Shown in pieces: positions 1-12,894 of a stretch of DNA of 64,000 nucleotides. Position numbers and translations under genes: made by a program. Each line of letters starts with the position of its first letter. Positions within the stretch are counted from its first letter, which is position 1. Source of the stretch: Latrodectus hesperus (Eukaryota > Arthropoda > Arachnida > Araneae > Theridiidae). The stretch is from NCBI GenBank assembly GCA_037975125.1, contig CM075857.1, forward strand, positions 74,233,345 through 74,297,344, read 5' to 3'. The notes under the pieces are model-generated. The model worked only from the letters and a program-made list of their open reading frames with translations. It had not been told where the DNA came from and ran no database searches.

Positions 1-445
1 AGCATTCTCTTAATTTTCAGCAACGAAAAAAAAAAGACTACAGTGGGCAAAGGAACACATTAATTGGACAGATGATAAGTGGTCACTAGTTATATGGAGT
101 GATGAAACTAAGCTATCGCGTTATTCGGTAGTGATGGGCGAAAATATGTAAGACGTAGAATAGGAGAAGAGCTACATCCTGACTGCATTCAAGCAACTGT
201 GAAGAACCTGTTAGTGTCATGATTTGGTCATGCATGTCAGCAGATGGTATTGGTCGCCTTCATGTCATCGATGGGACACTGAATGCCAGAAAATACATTG
301 ACACTATTCTAGAACCAAAACTTCTACCTTCCATCAGAGATCTCTTTCCCAACAATGCTTCAATCGTTTATTTTTCAGCAGGATTCTGCTCCTTGCCACA
401 CGGCCAAAATATCGAAAGAGTGGTTTCGTACAAAGAGCATTAAAT
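1..445 (+). pseudogene. Tc1-like transposase remnant
   Basis: Decayed catalytic region of a Tc1/mariner superfamily DDE transposase, which cuts and pastes a DNA transposon into TA sites. In one frame bases ~30-110 read a WAKEHINWTDDKW-like stretch followed by IWSDETK, which holds the first catalytic Asp. After a stop near base 150 the frame resumes at 219 with IWSCMSADGIGRLHVIDGT and a segment ending LLPSIRDLFPNN. The second-Asp region (expected FQQDSAPCHTA) is visible but scrambled by frameshifts (ILLLATRPKYRKS). The element enters from the left edge, so its 5' part and left terminal repeat are outside the window. It is certainly non-functional. The family assignment is firm, the exact 3' end is not. 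Confidence 0.8.
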
Positions 446-499
446 TGTCATGGCATTAATTGAGGCTATAATTGTTTCTTGGCATCATGTAATAACGAA

Positions 500-1245
500 A
501 GAAGACCTGGAACCAGGGGGTACGTGTACCTTCCTGGGGCTTGAGCAGCCACCAGGCGCGTCGGCAGGTGGTGGATCACCGAATGTCCTGTAGGAATGAC
601 AGGATAGCCTTGAATATAGAATCAGAGGCCGCGAACCAGCTCCCGTAAACCCTGGTGTTATGCGATCCGTGCCTAGGGCTAATTGGCACCGCAGTATTGG
701 TGTCTTAACGGAGCCTCTAGTTGCCTGGCGAACTTCTAGAGTAATTTGCCTTGCCCAGTAACTCAGGCAATGCTGGGTGGACTTATATTACCTGAGCTTT
801 TTAATTGTTATCTTGTGGTTGAAAAGACACAAGAAATAACAAACCTTTCTACATTTGCAGGTGAAGCCTCTGAAGTAGACCTTGCTGAAAAAGACAAGGG
901 AACTCAGAGGCAATCTTGTAAAGGGGCAGCAATGAATCCTTCACTTGAAGAAGAAATGACCTCCAAACCATCTTTTTCTGGTGAAAGTCAGGAAGCTATC
1001 CCTAGCATGACTGACTTTCTGACCAGATGGGACTGTTTCAGCAAGACCCTATCTGCTGGAAATGTCATACGCAAGAGGAAACGGCAGAGCATATCATTTC
1101 GAATGTGAGGCTCTTGCCCTTCCTAGATTAACTTCTTTAGGCATCATCCATACTAGAGAGTTACACCTAGACTCCATTAAAGGGTTATCGGACTTTATTA
1201 ATAGAGTGGGTGACCCGAGCAACTGGAACTAGGAAACATTGGGTT
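500..1245 (+). mobile_element. LINE, internally deleted, 5' leader joined to C-terminal end
   Basis: Bases ~500-745 are GC-rich against an AT-rich background and look like a non-LTR element 5' leader. An open frame (746-1024) of unknown, polar sequence follows. From ~1027 another frame reads a retrotransposon C-terminal zinc-binding motif: C-W-K-C, then EETAEHIISNCEAL (CxxC, His and Cys in the order seen in LINE ORF2 tails), continuing about 40 residues to a stop near 1230. The reverse transcriptase that should lie between is absent. Bases 1231-1640 are AT-rich and probably its 3' untranslated tail. The 3' half is a confident LINE match. Assigning the 5' half to the same element is inference. 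Confidence 0.6.
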
Positions 1246-1637
1246 TGGAGTTAATGGTACAAAATGCTGAAAAAAGCAGAGGTGCTCAATGACATACAAA
1301 CCCAATTCTAAGAAGAAGAACGAAAGAAGAGCTTAAAACTCTTGTCAGAGCTCAATGAAACGTCGATGTGAAGCTGTAATCAAAATAAAGGGTACTTTCC
1401 TAAGTACTGATAACTCACTGCAATCATCACTATCTAATGTATATCGATAACTATTATCATTTAACTTTTTTTTTGTATTGCAAATAATTGAATTTTGTGT
1501 TTTGTATTGAATTCAGTAATAAATTATCTTTAAATGATATATACAAGTTTGTATTTTGTAAAACGTAACGCTTTCTATAAGCATACAAAGTTCAAAAACA
1601 TAAAAATTTCCAAAAATGTCCACAATTTTGGCCACCA

Positions 1638-1741
<104 letters not shown>

Positions 1742-2984
1742 AAGTAAGAAATGTGTACTAGAAATTTGTTTCGGCATTTCCTTTCCTCCACACAATTGTT
1801 AGATATTCTTATTTTTAAATCGCCAAATATCAGTATAAACTGTGTAGAAAAAGTTCTTTCATTATTGGAATTTTCGCAGTATAAACAATTTGGTGAGTGT
1901 AAACTGCGAGATTATCCAAGTTGCATGGTCTCTACAGTATCATTACTGGACAAAATAGAATCATGCTAATCGAGGAGTACAAGTATGGAAAAAGTTAAAT
2001 AGACAACAGTTTCAGATATAAAATTGTAGTTGTAGGAAATTTCTTTTACTTACAATTGCTTATTGTGGGATTTTATTAAAATTTTCTAACTCGCTCTAGA
2101 TAAAAGTTAAGCACATTATGTATTAAATTGATTATTAATTTAATACTTCTTTTTCATTTTTTTAATGGTAGATTTATTTTCCTTGATCACATTTTGGAAA
2201 ATCTTTTTGAAACATTAATTCAATTATATTATTATTTAAATCGTAGTTGGTGAAATGACTTGACATTTAAATTGCATTAGAATTAGAAGTTGCTAGACTA
2301 TGGGTTGTATGAGTAGTATTTGAGAATATCAGTACCTACTTCTTACTGTACTTGTACAGCTTACACAAAACTGATTATCTTCTTTAACTAAATCAACAAC
2401 TATTGTTGAGAGCTAGGTTTAATTTTTGCAAGACCTAAGGACTCACTGCTTGTGGGGTGAAAAAGGTGTAAAGTCAAGTCTCTGTTTTATCGTAAGCAAA
2501 TCCAAGTAGCTAGAAATTTGGTGCTAATCACTCAACCTGTTTACTGATTCGTAATATTCAGTCTTGCCACATCAATACATATGAGTATAATTTTTTAAAA
2601 GAAAATTATCAGTTGAGAGTTAACTGTTTTAAACATTAATTGTACAACTTTACTATTTACTTCTCTCAACTAAACTTAGTAACTATCAACAAGTAAAGAC
2701 TTTACAGACTGCTAACCTCAAAAACAAAAGCTCATCTTGCGATAAAATTCTGAGTATGTATCGGGTTGTAGCTAAAAATTTTAAGGCATCTCTAATATCG
2801 TCATCGTAGATAGTTTACATTGGCGTGTTCGTTTATATTTTGTCAGAGGTAAATTTTGTTATTTGAAAGGATTTACTTTAGAATACTGTTGTAAGACATT
2901 GTTATCATTAAGTACAAGATGTCTGAAATGGAATTGTACCGCTACCACACTATCACCATCACACACATACTTCCAGTTCTGTTA
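1742..2984. other. Intergenic DNA, nothing identified
   Basis: AT-rich sequence with no open frame, terminal repeat or motif that I can support. Confidence 0.6.
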
Positions 2985-3760
2985 CAAAAGTCATTTATAG
3001 AATGCCATTGAATTATGCGTGCAGCTTTAGGTACTACTGTTGTATCATAAAACTGAAGGTTTGGTGCCGCAAATTCAAAAACAAGACTATGACATTAAAG
3101 AGCGCTCTTGCCAGCCTACTGATGTTAATGAGCCCTACCCGCGAGAATTAGTAAATGAAAAATCAATATTTAACCGCTCGAAAGCAAGGTAAGGAGTTAG
3201 ACTTTAGTGCTATGTCCCATAGTCGCGCTATGCATTGCAAAAACTTGACGTACAAGTTAAGTCGCTGGATGTCGCATGAGCTAACTCAAGCTGATAAGGA
3301 TAGACGTGTTCAAGCCTGCACTAATCTGCTTGAATAACAAAACAAAGACATAATTCTGGATCGGATCGTTACTTGTTATGAAAAGTAGATTTACTTCAAT
3401 AACACAAGTTTATAAGGAAAGGGAAATTGATTTGCGTTTGTGAACCCGTAGTTAGTGTTGTGAAGCGCAAAAGAGCTACAAAAATAGCATACTTTGCATC
3501 TGGTTGAATTGTCAAGGTATCCACTAAGAGTAACTGAAAAAAAGGTAAAACAATCGACCGTGAGGTTACAGAGAGATGTTAATCCGTGTTAGCATTGCTA
3601 TCAAATCCAAACATTAAATTGAGTTCCGCCGCGAGAAAGTACGGTTCCATCAAGATAGTGAAAGACCACGTGTCTACATTTACCAGTTAGACTTTATGGG
3701 CTCGAATGAGACCTTTTGCTACTCACAACCTGTTATAGATATGCAATTTTATACCAAAAG
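2985..3760 (+). pseudogene. mariner-type transposase remnant
   Basis: Heavily decayed mariner (Tc1/mariner superfamily, DDxD) transposase. Bases 3155-3337 give an open stretch containing SRWMSHELTQADKDRRVQAC, which matches the linker before the first catalytic Asp of mariner transposases. Past a stop, the next codons read ILDRIVTCYEK, corresponding to the usual RIVTGDEKW, with the catalytic Asp replaced by Tyr. Around 3640-3680 a frame reads RFHQDSERPRV, matching the second-Asp block (HQDNARPH). An N-terminal helix-turn-helix remnant may lie at ~2995-3110. At least three frameshifts or stops break it. No terminal inverted repeats were found. The family is fairly secure, the ends are approximate. 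Confidence 0.7.
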
Positions 3761-4149
3761 ACTTTTGGTTTGTGGCTTAATGGTTACATTTTGCACATCG
3801 AGCTGATTCGATCATGACCGTTCAAAGCAGATTCTGAATCATTAAAAAGATCCCATGTTCACAAAATACATTTCAATCATTTCATAACGACTTGGTTCAT
3901 AGAATACGCAAATTGACGAACAGAAAGTAGACTTCTACTTTCTTTCATTAATGCACTCTCTTCCAAAAGGTAAGCACTGAGAGGAAAATGCTTATTTCCG
4001 GAAGCCAATCAGAATTGAAGAGGATGCAAATCGATGCAGAGGTAGATAGAAGTATGGAAATATGTTAGGTAACAGCCAATCGCGCTTTCATGTCAAGAAA
4101 TATGCAAAAAGAGCAGTCTTATAAGATATCAGCTTTATGAAGGGTTACA
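3761..4149. other. Spacer between two transposase remnants
   Basis: No coding signal recognised. It may contain decayed mariner 3' sequence and the 5' end of the next Tc1 element. Confidence 0.5.
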
Positions 4150-5225
4150 GAAGTTGATTGTAAGTGCTGATAGAGAGAAAATGTTTAAAACTTTCAAACA
4201 ATTTGTTTTCAAGACACGTGTTTCTATGACTTCCAGAAGACGAATGGAAGTTTCTGAGCGCTGGCGTGCAGTGGGGCGCATTGAAGCAAGTCAGTCAATC
4301 TCAGATGGTGCTCTTTTCTTCGGATTTCATCATTTTGTAATTTCATGTTTATGGAAACATTCCAAACCACACAGACAGTTGTCCGAAGACCCGTAGCCGG
4401 TCGCCCAAGGGTTACAAACCCCGCGGAAGTTCGATATATTGTGATTTTAGCAAAGCGGAATCGCAGAGCGACCTCCACACGCGTGACGTTTATGATTACA
4501 GCATCCATTGGTAGGGTGATATCTGCAGCTACTGTACGCCAAAGATTACAGTGGACTGTACGCCCGGTTACCTCGAGTTTGTGTTTGTCTATCCGTCTAA
4601 TCAAGGGGGCACGATTAAAGTGGTGCCGGGAACATGTCAATTGGACTGTGTCTGACTGGGGCAATGTAATGTTTGCTGATGAGTCAAGATTTGCTCTGGA
4701 GCAAGATGACAAGCGTAAAAGGATATGGCATGAACAAGGAACACGCAATCAGCCCCAAAACATCACGCATTCCGAGGCGGCAACATTATGGTGTGTGTAG
4801 GGATTTCATTTGGATACCGCACCGACCTGCACAGCTTTTAACAGGGTTCTGTGACGGCTGTTCGGTATCGAGATGAAGTCCTAGAACCCATTATGAGATT
4901 GTACGCTGCAGCAGTTTGCCCTACTTTTGTTTAATGGACGATAACGCACGTCCCCATAAAGCTGACATCGTCGATGACTACCTGGAGTGAAGGGATTGCG
5001 CGTATGGCGTGGTCAGCATATTCACCCGACCTTAATCCCTGAATATCTTTGGGATGCTCTCGGCCGTGCTGTATCTTCACGTTTCCCACTTCCAATCACT
5101 CTTATTGAGCTGGAAACTGCTCTACAAGAATAGCTATTGCTTAATTCTGCGCCTAATTGAATGACCACCTAATTGAAAGCATGGTCTCAAGATGTAAACT
5201 TTGTTTACAGATGAGGGGGGATCAC
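4150..5225 (+). pseudogene. Tc1-like transposase, frameshifted
   Basis: Degenerate but nearly full-length Tc1 transposase. The N-terminal DNA-binding part is in one frame (4181-4390, with SERWRAVGRIEASQSISD). It then shifts to 4345-4800 (TVVRRPVAGRPRVTNPAEVR, then LKWCREHVNWTVSDWGNVMF). The first catalytic Asp is in FADESRF. A further shift at ~4795 leads to a region reading LMDDNARPHKADIVDDYLE with the second Asp near 4930, then a WSAYSPDLNP-like block with the third acidic residue at ~5025-5050. The C-terminal coding end is near 5215. Several indels make it non-functional. This lineage differs from the Tc1 copies at 21355 and 57745. Confidence 0.85.
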
Positions 5226-5689
5226 ATACACCTATTAATGTCCTTTTTATCATTTTATGTTGTTTATTTGCACTATATACATAATTCTGTTTAAATCTCC
5301 AGTGTCATTATCTGATAACTTACAAAAATTCAATATTGTTTTCATTTCTGTATATAGTTATTGATTTTATTTTATCCATACATAAATATGCTACTTTCCT
5401 GTCGAATTTTGTGTCAATCAAAGCAGTATTTATTGGTTTTTTTGCACATTTTACATCTTCGTGCTTAATTTTTGGAAGTGAGTGAACTAACCCTCGAGCT
5501 TGCAGCTCAGTTGTACTTTTAGTGGATACAATGAAATGAATTCATTTTAGAATGTCTTATTATTTGAAACAAATGAATTTATAATGAATCCATTTCTTTT
5601 CACAATTAAAACAAATTATAAAATAGTTTTATTATATGTAAAGTACAATTTTAACTCAATTCGTATTAATTGGTTAAATGCGACTAAAA
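5226..5689. other. AT-rich spacer
   Basis: No gene or repeat boundary seen. It may include undetected 5' sequence of the following LINE. Confidence 0.45.
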
Positions 5690-7465
5690 TCTAAATGTGA
5701 AAGTATCGTGTACCATCGTGTACCAGTTTTTTCACAACTTTTAGTGCTTTTTAAAATTGTTTTGTTTGCTGACGATCTGGTTTACTCGATTTTGTTTGTC
5801 GCTCAACGGTCATTTTTTTGCACACGAGGGCTAATTAGACCAGGACCTACGGCTTAAAGTGAATTCCGAACCACTACAAACATCCATACCCAAGGTGGGA
5901 TTCGAACTGTTGAACTGAAGGCAAGAGCGCTAACCATTCGGCAACCAGCTCGGCCTGGTTTACTCGACACAATCGTAAAAAGAGAACAAATTCAGTAGCT
6001 GAAGAGACTTTTAATGTTGCAATATGAATATGGTTCTAAATCTTGAAACGACTGCTGCTCAAACTTTTTCCCTTGCACATATCAAATTAGAGCCAGTAGC
6101 TAATTTTTAAACCATCGTTTGAATGACTGACAAACTTAGCTATCTTGGAATTGTATTTGATAATAAGATGAGTTAGAAAGTGCCACATGGACTGTTTCGC
6201 AACGATGTCAACACACTGATACGTCATGCTTGCTATCTTTGGCAGTGTACTAACATTCAACTTTAAATAATACTTATAAAGCTTTTATTTTGGCTGATTT
6301 GATATACTGTTGTGAATCATTAATTACTATTTTTAAGCAGTCTTTAATAAAGTTAGAGATCTTACAGAGTCAGGTAATTCGCTTAATGACTGTCGCCGTA
6401 AAGTGCACGCCGATTAATGCAATGTTACTTTTGATAGAAGATAAACCTACTTTAATCCTGATAAGCGAGTTAGCTGCTATTTGATATGAAAAGGTAACAA
6501 AAATTGGTGATATTTTCTGGGTGCAATGTAAACCACAGCCTAGAAATTTAAATATCCAACATGGATTTATTAGAGAAGTCTCAGAACAATGTTCTACCTA
6601 TAACTTAGATGGTGAGATAAGGATTTAGTGAGGCTTACAAGCCCTATTGATTTTGTAACACTAAAAGTTTGTCAGGAGTTTTATTGCCCAACCTGCAGAA
6701 AATATTCCTAAAATTTTGCGCACAATTATGCTGGAGACTCTAGAACTTCGATATCCAAAAACCGATGGATCTCGCTCGAGATTTTATACCGATGGATTTC
6801 GCTCAAATGATACACTGACAGTTGGTGAGGGAGTATTTTGCGAGCTCTTCTCGTTTTATATTCTTATCTGACATTACGGAACAACTTTTGATGTTGAGAT
6901 AGATAACCTTGCACCAACTTCTATTAGAGATTTGGCCTTTTGACGGGTTGCGATATCAACCGACTCGAAAATAGCTCTACAGGCTATTGCTTCTGATGCT
7001 CTTGCTACATTTTGGGAAGTATTACACTGCAACTTTACCTACAGCTGCTCATAAAATGAGAAGGAATTTTTTTTCTCAACTGTCATATACTTTGTTAAAA
7101 ACACTTATATCCTAAACGTCTATTAGGATTTAATGAGTACAAATTCCACAAAGAGCTGCTTGAGGATTATCAAGAGCATTCCTGATTGGCCTAGCCCCAC
7201 AGCTGTTGCGAGTTTTAGGCAGAATGTTGGTCACGACTACTTATTTCATATAGGTGTCCTGCCGAGTCTAACTTATCCACTTTGCAACGATGATATCATG
7301 AACAGAAAACACCTAGGACGGTGTAAAGCAATTCGAAGCATCTCAGAAAGTGTTTTGGGGCTGTCCGACGGTGTATGCGGCGATGACATTTGCTTTTCTT
7401 TCTTTTTGTTTGCTGTTTTTATATTATCATGTACCTTGCCATATGAAATAAAGTTTGTAAGATAA
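5690..7465 (+). pseudogene. LINE ORF2 fragment: RT end, RNase H, C-terminal zinc motif
   Basis: 5'-truncated, frameshifted non-LTR retrotransposon. The reverse transcriptase catalytic box reads FADDLVYS (5765 onward) and is split by a SINE. After the SINE, frames read LSYLGIVFDNK and, at 6281-6530, a thumb-like segment (YCCESLITIFKQSLIKLEIL, then AVKCTPINAMLLL). Around 6790-6830 FYTDGFRSND matches the start of an RNase H domain, with TDS plus acidic residues near 6960. At 7217-7320 a C-terminal segment reads GHDYLFHIGVLPS, then a cysteine/histidine cluster (CNDD...NRKHLGRCKAI), the usual LINE zinc-binding tail. Coding ends by 7465 and an AT-rich tail follows. It is a clear LINE of the RNase H-bearing kind; clade not assigned. 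Confidence 0.85.
5790..5954 (-). mobile_element. tRNA-derived SINE, family 1, copy A
   Basis: Read on the minus strand it starts with a tRNA-like head (box A-like TGGTTAGCGCTC; the box B region is shortened by a small deletion) and ends in a CAAA-rich tail. A perfect 13-bp target duplication CTGGTTTACTCGA flanks it (5777-5789 and 5955-5967), fixing both ends and showing retroposition. It sits inside the LINE reverse transcriptase gene directly after the FADD codons. Confidence 0.92.
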
Positions 7466-8979
7466 AAGTTAACACAAACTTGTATATAAAAATTTAAATT
7501 AGTATTTACGAATGTAAAATTAAAATTTCTAAAAATTACAAATTTTTATAAAATGTAGAATTGATAACAAGCCATTCATAAAACAAAAAGACCATTTTTT
7601 TTATTAAAATAATTTATTATTAAAAATAATCACTCAATACATACATTACAAAATCTAGCATATTTATTAAATCTTCAATGTAATTTACTCACAATGTTAA
7701 AATAAGTTTCCTAATCCATGATGTATTAATTCATCCCCTTCCATCAACAATTAATTTTGAATGCTTCTATTACTAAATTATATCACAGTTGAAAAAGCTT
7801 AGAAAAAATATATCAAGATTTTATTAAAAATTTTCAAATATAAATAAAAGTGTTTCCTTGTTTCAGCAAATTTATTTTTAATTTTATGAATTAATTATCC
7901 AAATTTCTTTATGAGCAACAAATTTGAAAATATAATCAAATTTAATTAAAATATTAATGCTATTAAAGTCAATGTATGAACAAACCCTATGACCTCTAAT
8001 AAATATCTTCCATTATTTATTCAGGAGTTACAAAATGAAGCAAATTATAGAATTGCACCAGAAACAATAAAAACTGAAATTATTAAAATAGGTAAATATA
8101 TATATAATGACAAAAAATAACAAAGTAATATTATCAAAGATTAAACACATACTGAAAATTGGAAGATACATTTATCAAATTAAATATTTTAAAACACAAT
8201 TTTGATTAAAAAAATATAGCTTATATATTTCTCTAAAAATTCCATTAGCTTTTTCTTTTTTTTGATTTCCTTTTTTGGAAGTCAGATTGTTAACCATTCT
8301 ATTTCTAGTTTGATTTTTACTTTTATGAACTTTTTTTAAAAAATTTTTTAATGTACAGTATCTAATAGTGTTGCACATTATTTTTCATTAGTCTAAGTTT
8401 TTAATAATATTCAAGAGTAAATGAATCTCTAATAATATTTAAGAGCAATAATGAATTTTGAATAAAATTATAGGAATTTAATGATAAATATCAGAGGCAA
8501 TGATTATTAAAAATTATTTTAATGAAATATTTTTTTTATCTTACATAGAAAAGGCTTGGATTCTTTATAAATATCAAATTTTTAAAACTGGCAAGCTCAC
8601 TTACATTCATTTTATTTTCGCCATGATAATAGATTTCTAAATATTTATTAAGCTCAGATGAATATAGGGGTGCCACTTTAAAAAATCACTAAGATTGAAA
8701 ACTTCAAATTAAAATATTTACAGATTGTTTTATAAAATTTTACAATGTATTTAATTTGTATTAAAAAAATGTTTTTTAAAGAAAATATTGTAATTTTCAT
8801 TCAGAAAAGTTTTTTTAGCATAACTACATTTTTTAACAGTAGACTAAAGATGTATTTTTTCTTTACTTTGCTGTCCACAGATAATTTCCATTAATATCTG
8901 GAATTAGAGATTGTGATATTATAGAAATATTTGACAGAAAAAAATTTTCATTTTCTTTAGGTGCAATAAAATTCTGATA
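7466..8979. other. AT-rich intergenic DNA
   Basis: Very AT-rich. Short open frames (for example on the minus strand near 8175-8378) are lysine/asparagine-rich and have no recognisable motif. Nothing supported. Confidence 0.6.
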
Positions 8980-9001
8980 AGTTTTCACTTCTAAAATACT
9001 T

Positions 9002-9180
9002 GGTTTGGTTTGTTTGTCGCTCAACAGTCATTTTTTGCACAAGAGGGCTAATTAGACCGGGACCTATGGATTAAAGTGGATTCCGAACCACTACAAACAT
9101 CCATGCCCCAAGGTGGGATTCGAACCCATGAACTGTTGAACCGAAGGCAAGAGTCCTAAACATTCGGCTGCCAGCTCTGC
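9002..9180 (-). mobile_element. tRNA-derived SINE, family 1, copy B
   Basis: Same family as copy A, with an intact box B (GGTTCGAATCC on the minus strand) and a CAAAC-rich 3' tail. A 22-bp target duplication lies at 8980-9001 and 9181-9202 (AGTTTTCACTTCTAAAATAC plus TT). This is a fairly young insertion. Confidence 0.93.
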
Positions 9181-9597
9181 AGTTTTCACTTCTAAAATAC
9201 TTAGTAATTTTTTCAATTAATAATGATAACTTTTCAAGTTATGACTTCACAAATAACAATAGGCTGTGATAACATTCTTTCAAATTTTTTAATAGTGAAC
9301 GTTGTTCTGTGATAGCTAATCATATCCATAATATTCAAATAAGAGACCTTCAACAAGAGGTCTTAAAAATGCAGCCATAAAAGATTCACTAAGTGTTAAA
9401 AATTACAATTTGGAACATCATCTTGAATTCTTTTTTAAAGATGTGAGACTATCAATTTAAATTAATTCTGGCTGTTTTATTTCCATTGTATAATTCAATC
9501 ATATCCATTTCATGTACTATTTAATTTCTAATATTTTAAATAACACATCTGTTAATAGCTCAGTAACTCAAAGGGGGCGCTGCGCTCTCAGGCGCCA

Positions 9598-9766
9598 ACA
9601 ACATCTTTTTGTCATTCAACAGTTATTTTTTACATACAAGGATTAATTGGACCAGGAACTACAGTTAAAAAGGATTCTGAATCACTACAAACATTCAAGC
9701 AAGAGGTGATATTTGAATCTATTAACTGTTGAATGGAAAGCACTAACCATTCAATTGTCAGCTTAG
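9598..9766 (-). mobile_element. tRNA-derived SINE, family 1, old diverged copy
   Basis: It follows the family-1 layout along its length (GTCATTCAACAG..., ATTAATTGGACC..., GGATTCTGAATCACTACAAAC) but is heavily mutated, and box B is degraded. No target duplication is visible. A GC-rich run (GGGGGCGCTGCGCTCTCAGG) lies just upstream at ~9575. Confidence 0.7.
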
Positions 9767-10658
9767 TTTTCACATAATCAGATCCTTCAGGAATTACAAG
9801 GTAAGACTAGAGCTGAATTCATAAAAACTAATTAGTTCATTTATTCCATTCTGCATTTGAAATTTAATGCAAATAAATAAAAATCTATCTTTAAGTAAAT
9901 TTTTCATCAAGTTAAATTGTTCCTCATTAGGTGTTCGGGGAGATTCATATAATTTTATTCATGATTATAGTTCATTTTTCCAGTAATTTATAATATTACA
10001 TAAACAGATGCAATGCATAAATCTATCATGTACTGCTTACAGAATCTAAAAATACATTTTTAAATCAAATAACAAAAAACGATATAGAAAATTCATTATT
10101 TACATTTTATGCAAAAAATCCCAACTAAGTTTTATAATTCAGCAAGTGTACAGAGAAGGATTTTTCACTGAGGAAATATTATTAATTTATTAAAATGTGG
10201 TAAAATACTCATAAACGAATTTAAAAGAAAATCGTTTTCTTGCAGACCAAATAATATTAAAATATCTTTCCTAGGCTCCTTTTCAGTTCAGACCCTGAAA
10301 TTTTTTCACATATTTCTTAAGTGAATCTCATTCTCAATTCTTTTTACACATGTGATAAAAAAAGTCATATTAAATTATAGGTATGTCACTTAATATACAA
10401 ATTTTTTCACAGACAGAAGCACTTGTAAAAATTTATTTTCAGTAGGTGTGGTAAATTAAATTTGATTGTTCTGATGGCATGCAGTTTATATCTGCAATGT
10501 TATCCAAACTTTTTTGATACTGCAAGCAAATGCTACCCGAACTTTTTCAATAAAAATTCAAATGCAAAGCTTCAAAGAACTGTACAATTTATGAACCACC
10601 TTTTTAAATTCTTACCTTTTATGAAAAAATCACTAAAAAGCTTTTATACACTATTTTC
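9767..10658. other. AT-rich intergenic DNA
   Basis: No gene recognised. The open frame at 10462-10743 is low-complexity and runs into a SINE. Confidence 0.55.
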
Positions 10659-10672
10659 CTGGTCCAGCAGAG

Positions 10673-10847
10673 TTTGGTTTGTTTGTCGCTCAATGGTCAT
10701 TTTTTGCATACGAGGGCTAATTAGATCGGGACCTACGGTTTAAAATGGATTCCGAACCACTACAAACATCCATGCCCAAGGTGGGATTCGAACCCACGAA
10801 CTGTTGAACCGAAGGCAAGAGCGCTAACCATTTGGCAGTCAGCTCGG
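10673..10847 (-). mobile_element. tRNA-derived SINE, family 1, copy C
   Basis: Family-1 copy with intact box B on the minus strand. A 14-bp target duplication with one mismatch (CTGGTCCAGCAGAG at 10659-10672, CTGGTCCAGTAGAG at 10848-10861) defines it. Confidence 0.93.
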
Positions 10848-10861
10848 CTGGTCCAGTAGAG

Positions 10862-12833
10862 ATACTAAATAAGCAATTTATTAAATGTTAAGTGCAATTT
10901 CATTTTTATTCATATATTTTTTGCAGTTATATTTTTTCACTTAGAGCCTACATTTGCAGTAATCAATTTAATCTCCTTATTATCAAAAACTTTATAACTA
11001 TTTTTCTTATTTTACTTCTATTTTATGTTTAAATTCCTTAATAATTGATGAAGAAATACTTAATTTGCTCACTAGACTCTTTCAAGCTTATAACTACATC
11101 ACAAATTATTATACCTGTTGCACAAGTTTTTTCCATCATTAGTCTGTATAAAATCAATTTATAAGCTAATCTCTGAGAACTCTTTAATTTTTAGAAAAAA
11201 GGTAAATATTTTCAGTAAAAAATACAATGATAATTGCATCTTGTTTAGTAACTAGTTCACATACAAGAAGCTTTCAGATTTCTAAAGGTGGCACTATAAT
11301 TTACCTCTTCAAAGTAACATCCAGATCTTTTAGTGAGTATAAATCTTGCTCTGAAACCTAGTTGAATTTTGAATGAAACTAGTTTTAAATGGTTCCTTCA
11401 GCCGAATTTTCTTACAGATTGATAGAAAATAAATTTGAATGTTATATAAAAATTTCTCTTAAATAATACATGAATTGAACGCTCAATTTCAAAAAACTTT
11501 TTTATGACAGAAATCCAACCCCATGACAGAAAAATGACAATCCTATGAATACAAAATGCTTAATACAGTTGGTTGCTTTGTCACTTATTGATTATTTTTT
11601 TGCACACAAAGGCAAATTAACTGTAAATAGCTTCAAAGAAGTTTTCAAAATACTAATATGAAATATTATATCAGAGATCTTACATAAAATAAAACAGCAA
11701 AATAATCATTAAATTGTTATCAATTCTCATATCATTTATATTTATATAAAATATGAAAACTTGAAATTGAGTACTGAAAGAATTATATGTCTACAATTAT
11801 TATTAAACCAACCTCTCATTTTAATGGCTTTAAAATCTTTAATATTTGTAAAAAAGTTGTCACATTTTTATCTTTTTTTATTGAAAGAAAATAATTTTCC
11901 TATACAATTAAAGTGAAGAGTTAAGACTTATTATATTTTAAGATACTTTCAGTACTTTCTTCAACAATTTATAATAATCAATTAGTATGATCTTCAGAAA
12001 AATGTGAAAAAATGGTAAATAAACTATGAAAACAGCAGGGGAAAAAATTGTTACTACAGTTTGAGTTATAGCAGATAAAAGATTGTTACTTGTATAACAT
12101 TAGGATGCCCATTCAATAAATATAAATAAAAAATAAAGAAACGTAAATTTGCTGAAAATGATAAATACTTAAAATTTAGGATCTAAAATCTTTGACTTTA
12201 TGCTACATATACAAATATTCTGATTTACATTATTTAATATAATGTACACAGTTTCTTTCATTCTTATTGACTTTCATAGTTAGTGGAAACCCTGCTGAAT
12301 AACAATGTCAGATTTGGAATTTGGAAAACCGTTTTACTTTTTAAAAATAGAAATTTGTTAAGTATATTTTAAAGAGTTAACAGTGGAAGGAATGGATTTT
12401 TTGTAAATCACTACTGTAATAACTAAAAAAATGACTTAACAAAAAACTAGCAGACAGAAAAATAAAATGAACACAATTATAGCTTTACAAGTTACTCATT
12501 ATTTTTCAAACAATATAATATATGAATGAAAAAATAATTCAAGCTCATTTCTTACAACAATTAAACTTAAGAAATATTAACAGTAATAGTTAAATATCAC
12601 AATAATTATGCAGAAACTTCATACCTAAAATTGAATATGGCAAAATCATTAAAGTAAACATTTAATTACATTACAAAAAATAAAATAAAAAGGAAAACAA
12701 AACTGGCCACAATATCAGTAATAAAAGTTACATATTTCAGAAAAAACATTACATTTTCATAAATATCTTATTGTATTATTTATCTTTGGCAAGAAATATT
12801 TCAACATATCTTTCAATTCTGAGTAATATTGAA

Positions 12834-12840
<7 letters not shown>
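10862..12840. other. AT-rich DNA with one small SINE fragment
   Basis: No coding signal. Bases ~11570-11622 resemble the 3' tail region of SINE family 1 (GTCACTTATTGATT..., TTGCACACAAAGGC) and are probably an old fragment. Confidence 0.45.

Positions 12841-12889
<49 letters not shown>
12841..12889. repeat. (AT)n microsatellite
   Basis: About 24 AT units followed by a few TATG units. Confidence 0.97.

Positions 12890-12894
<5 letters not shown>

Noticed and set aside
4224..4748. 174-codon minus-strand open frame
   Set aside because: Shadow of the plus-strand Tc1 transposase; no recognisable motifs.
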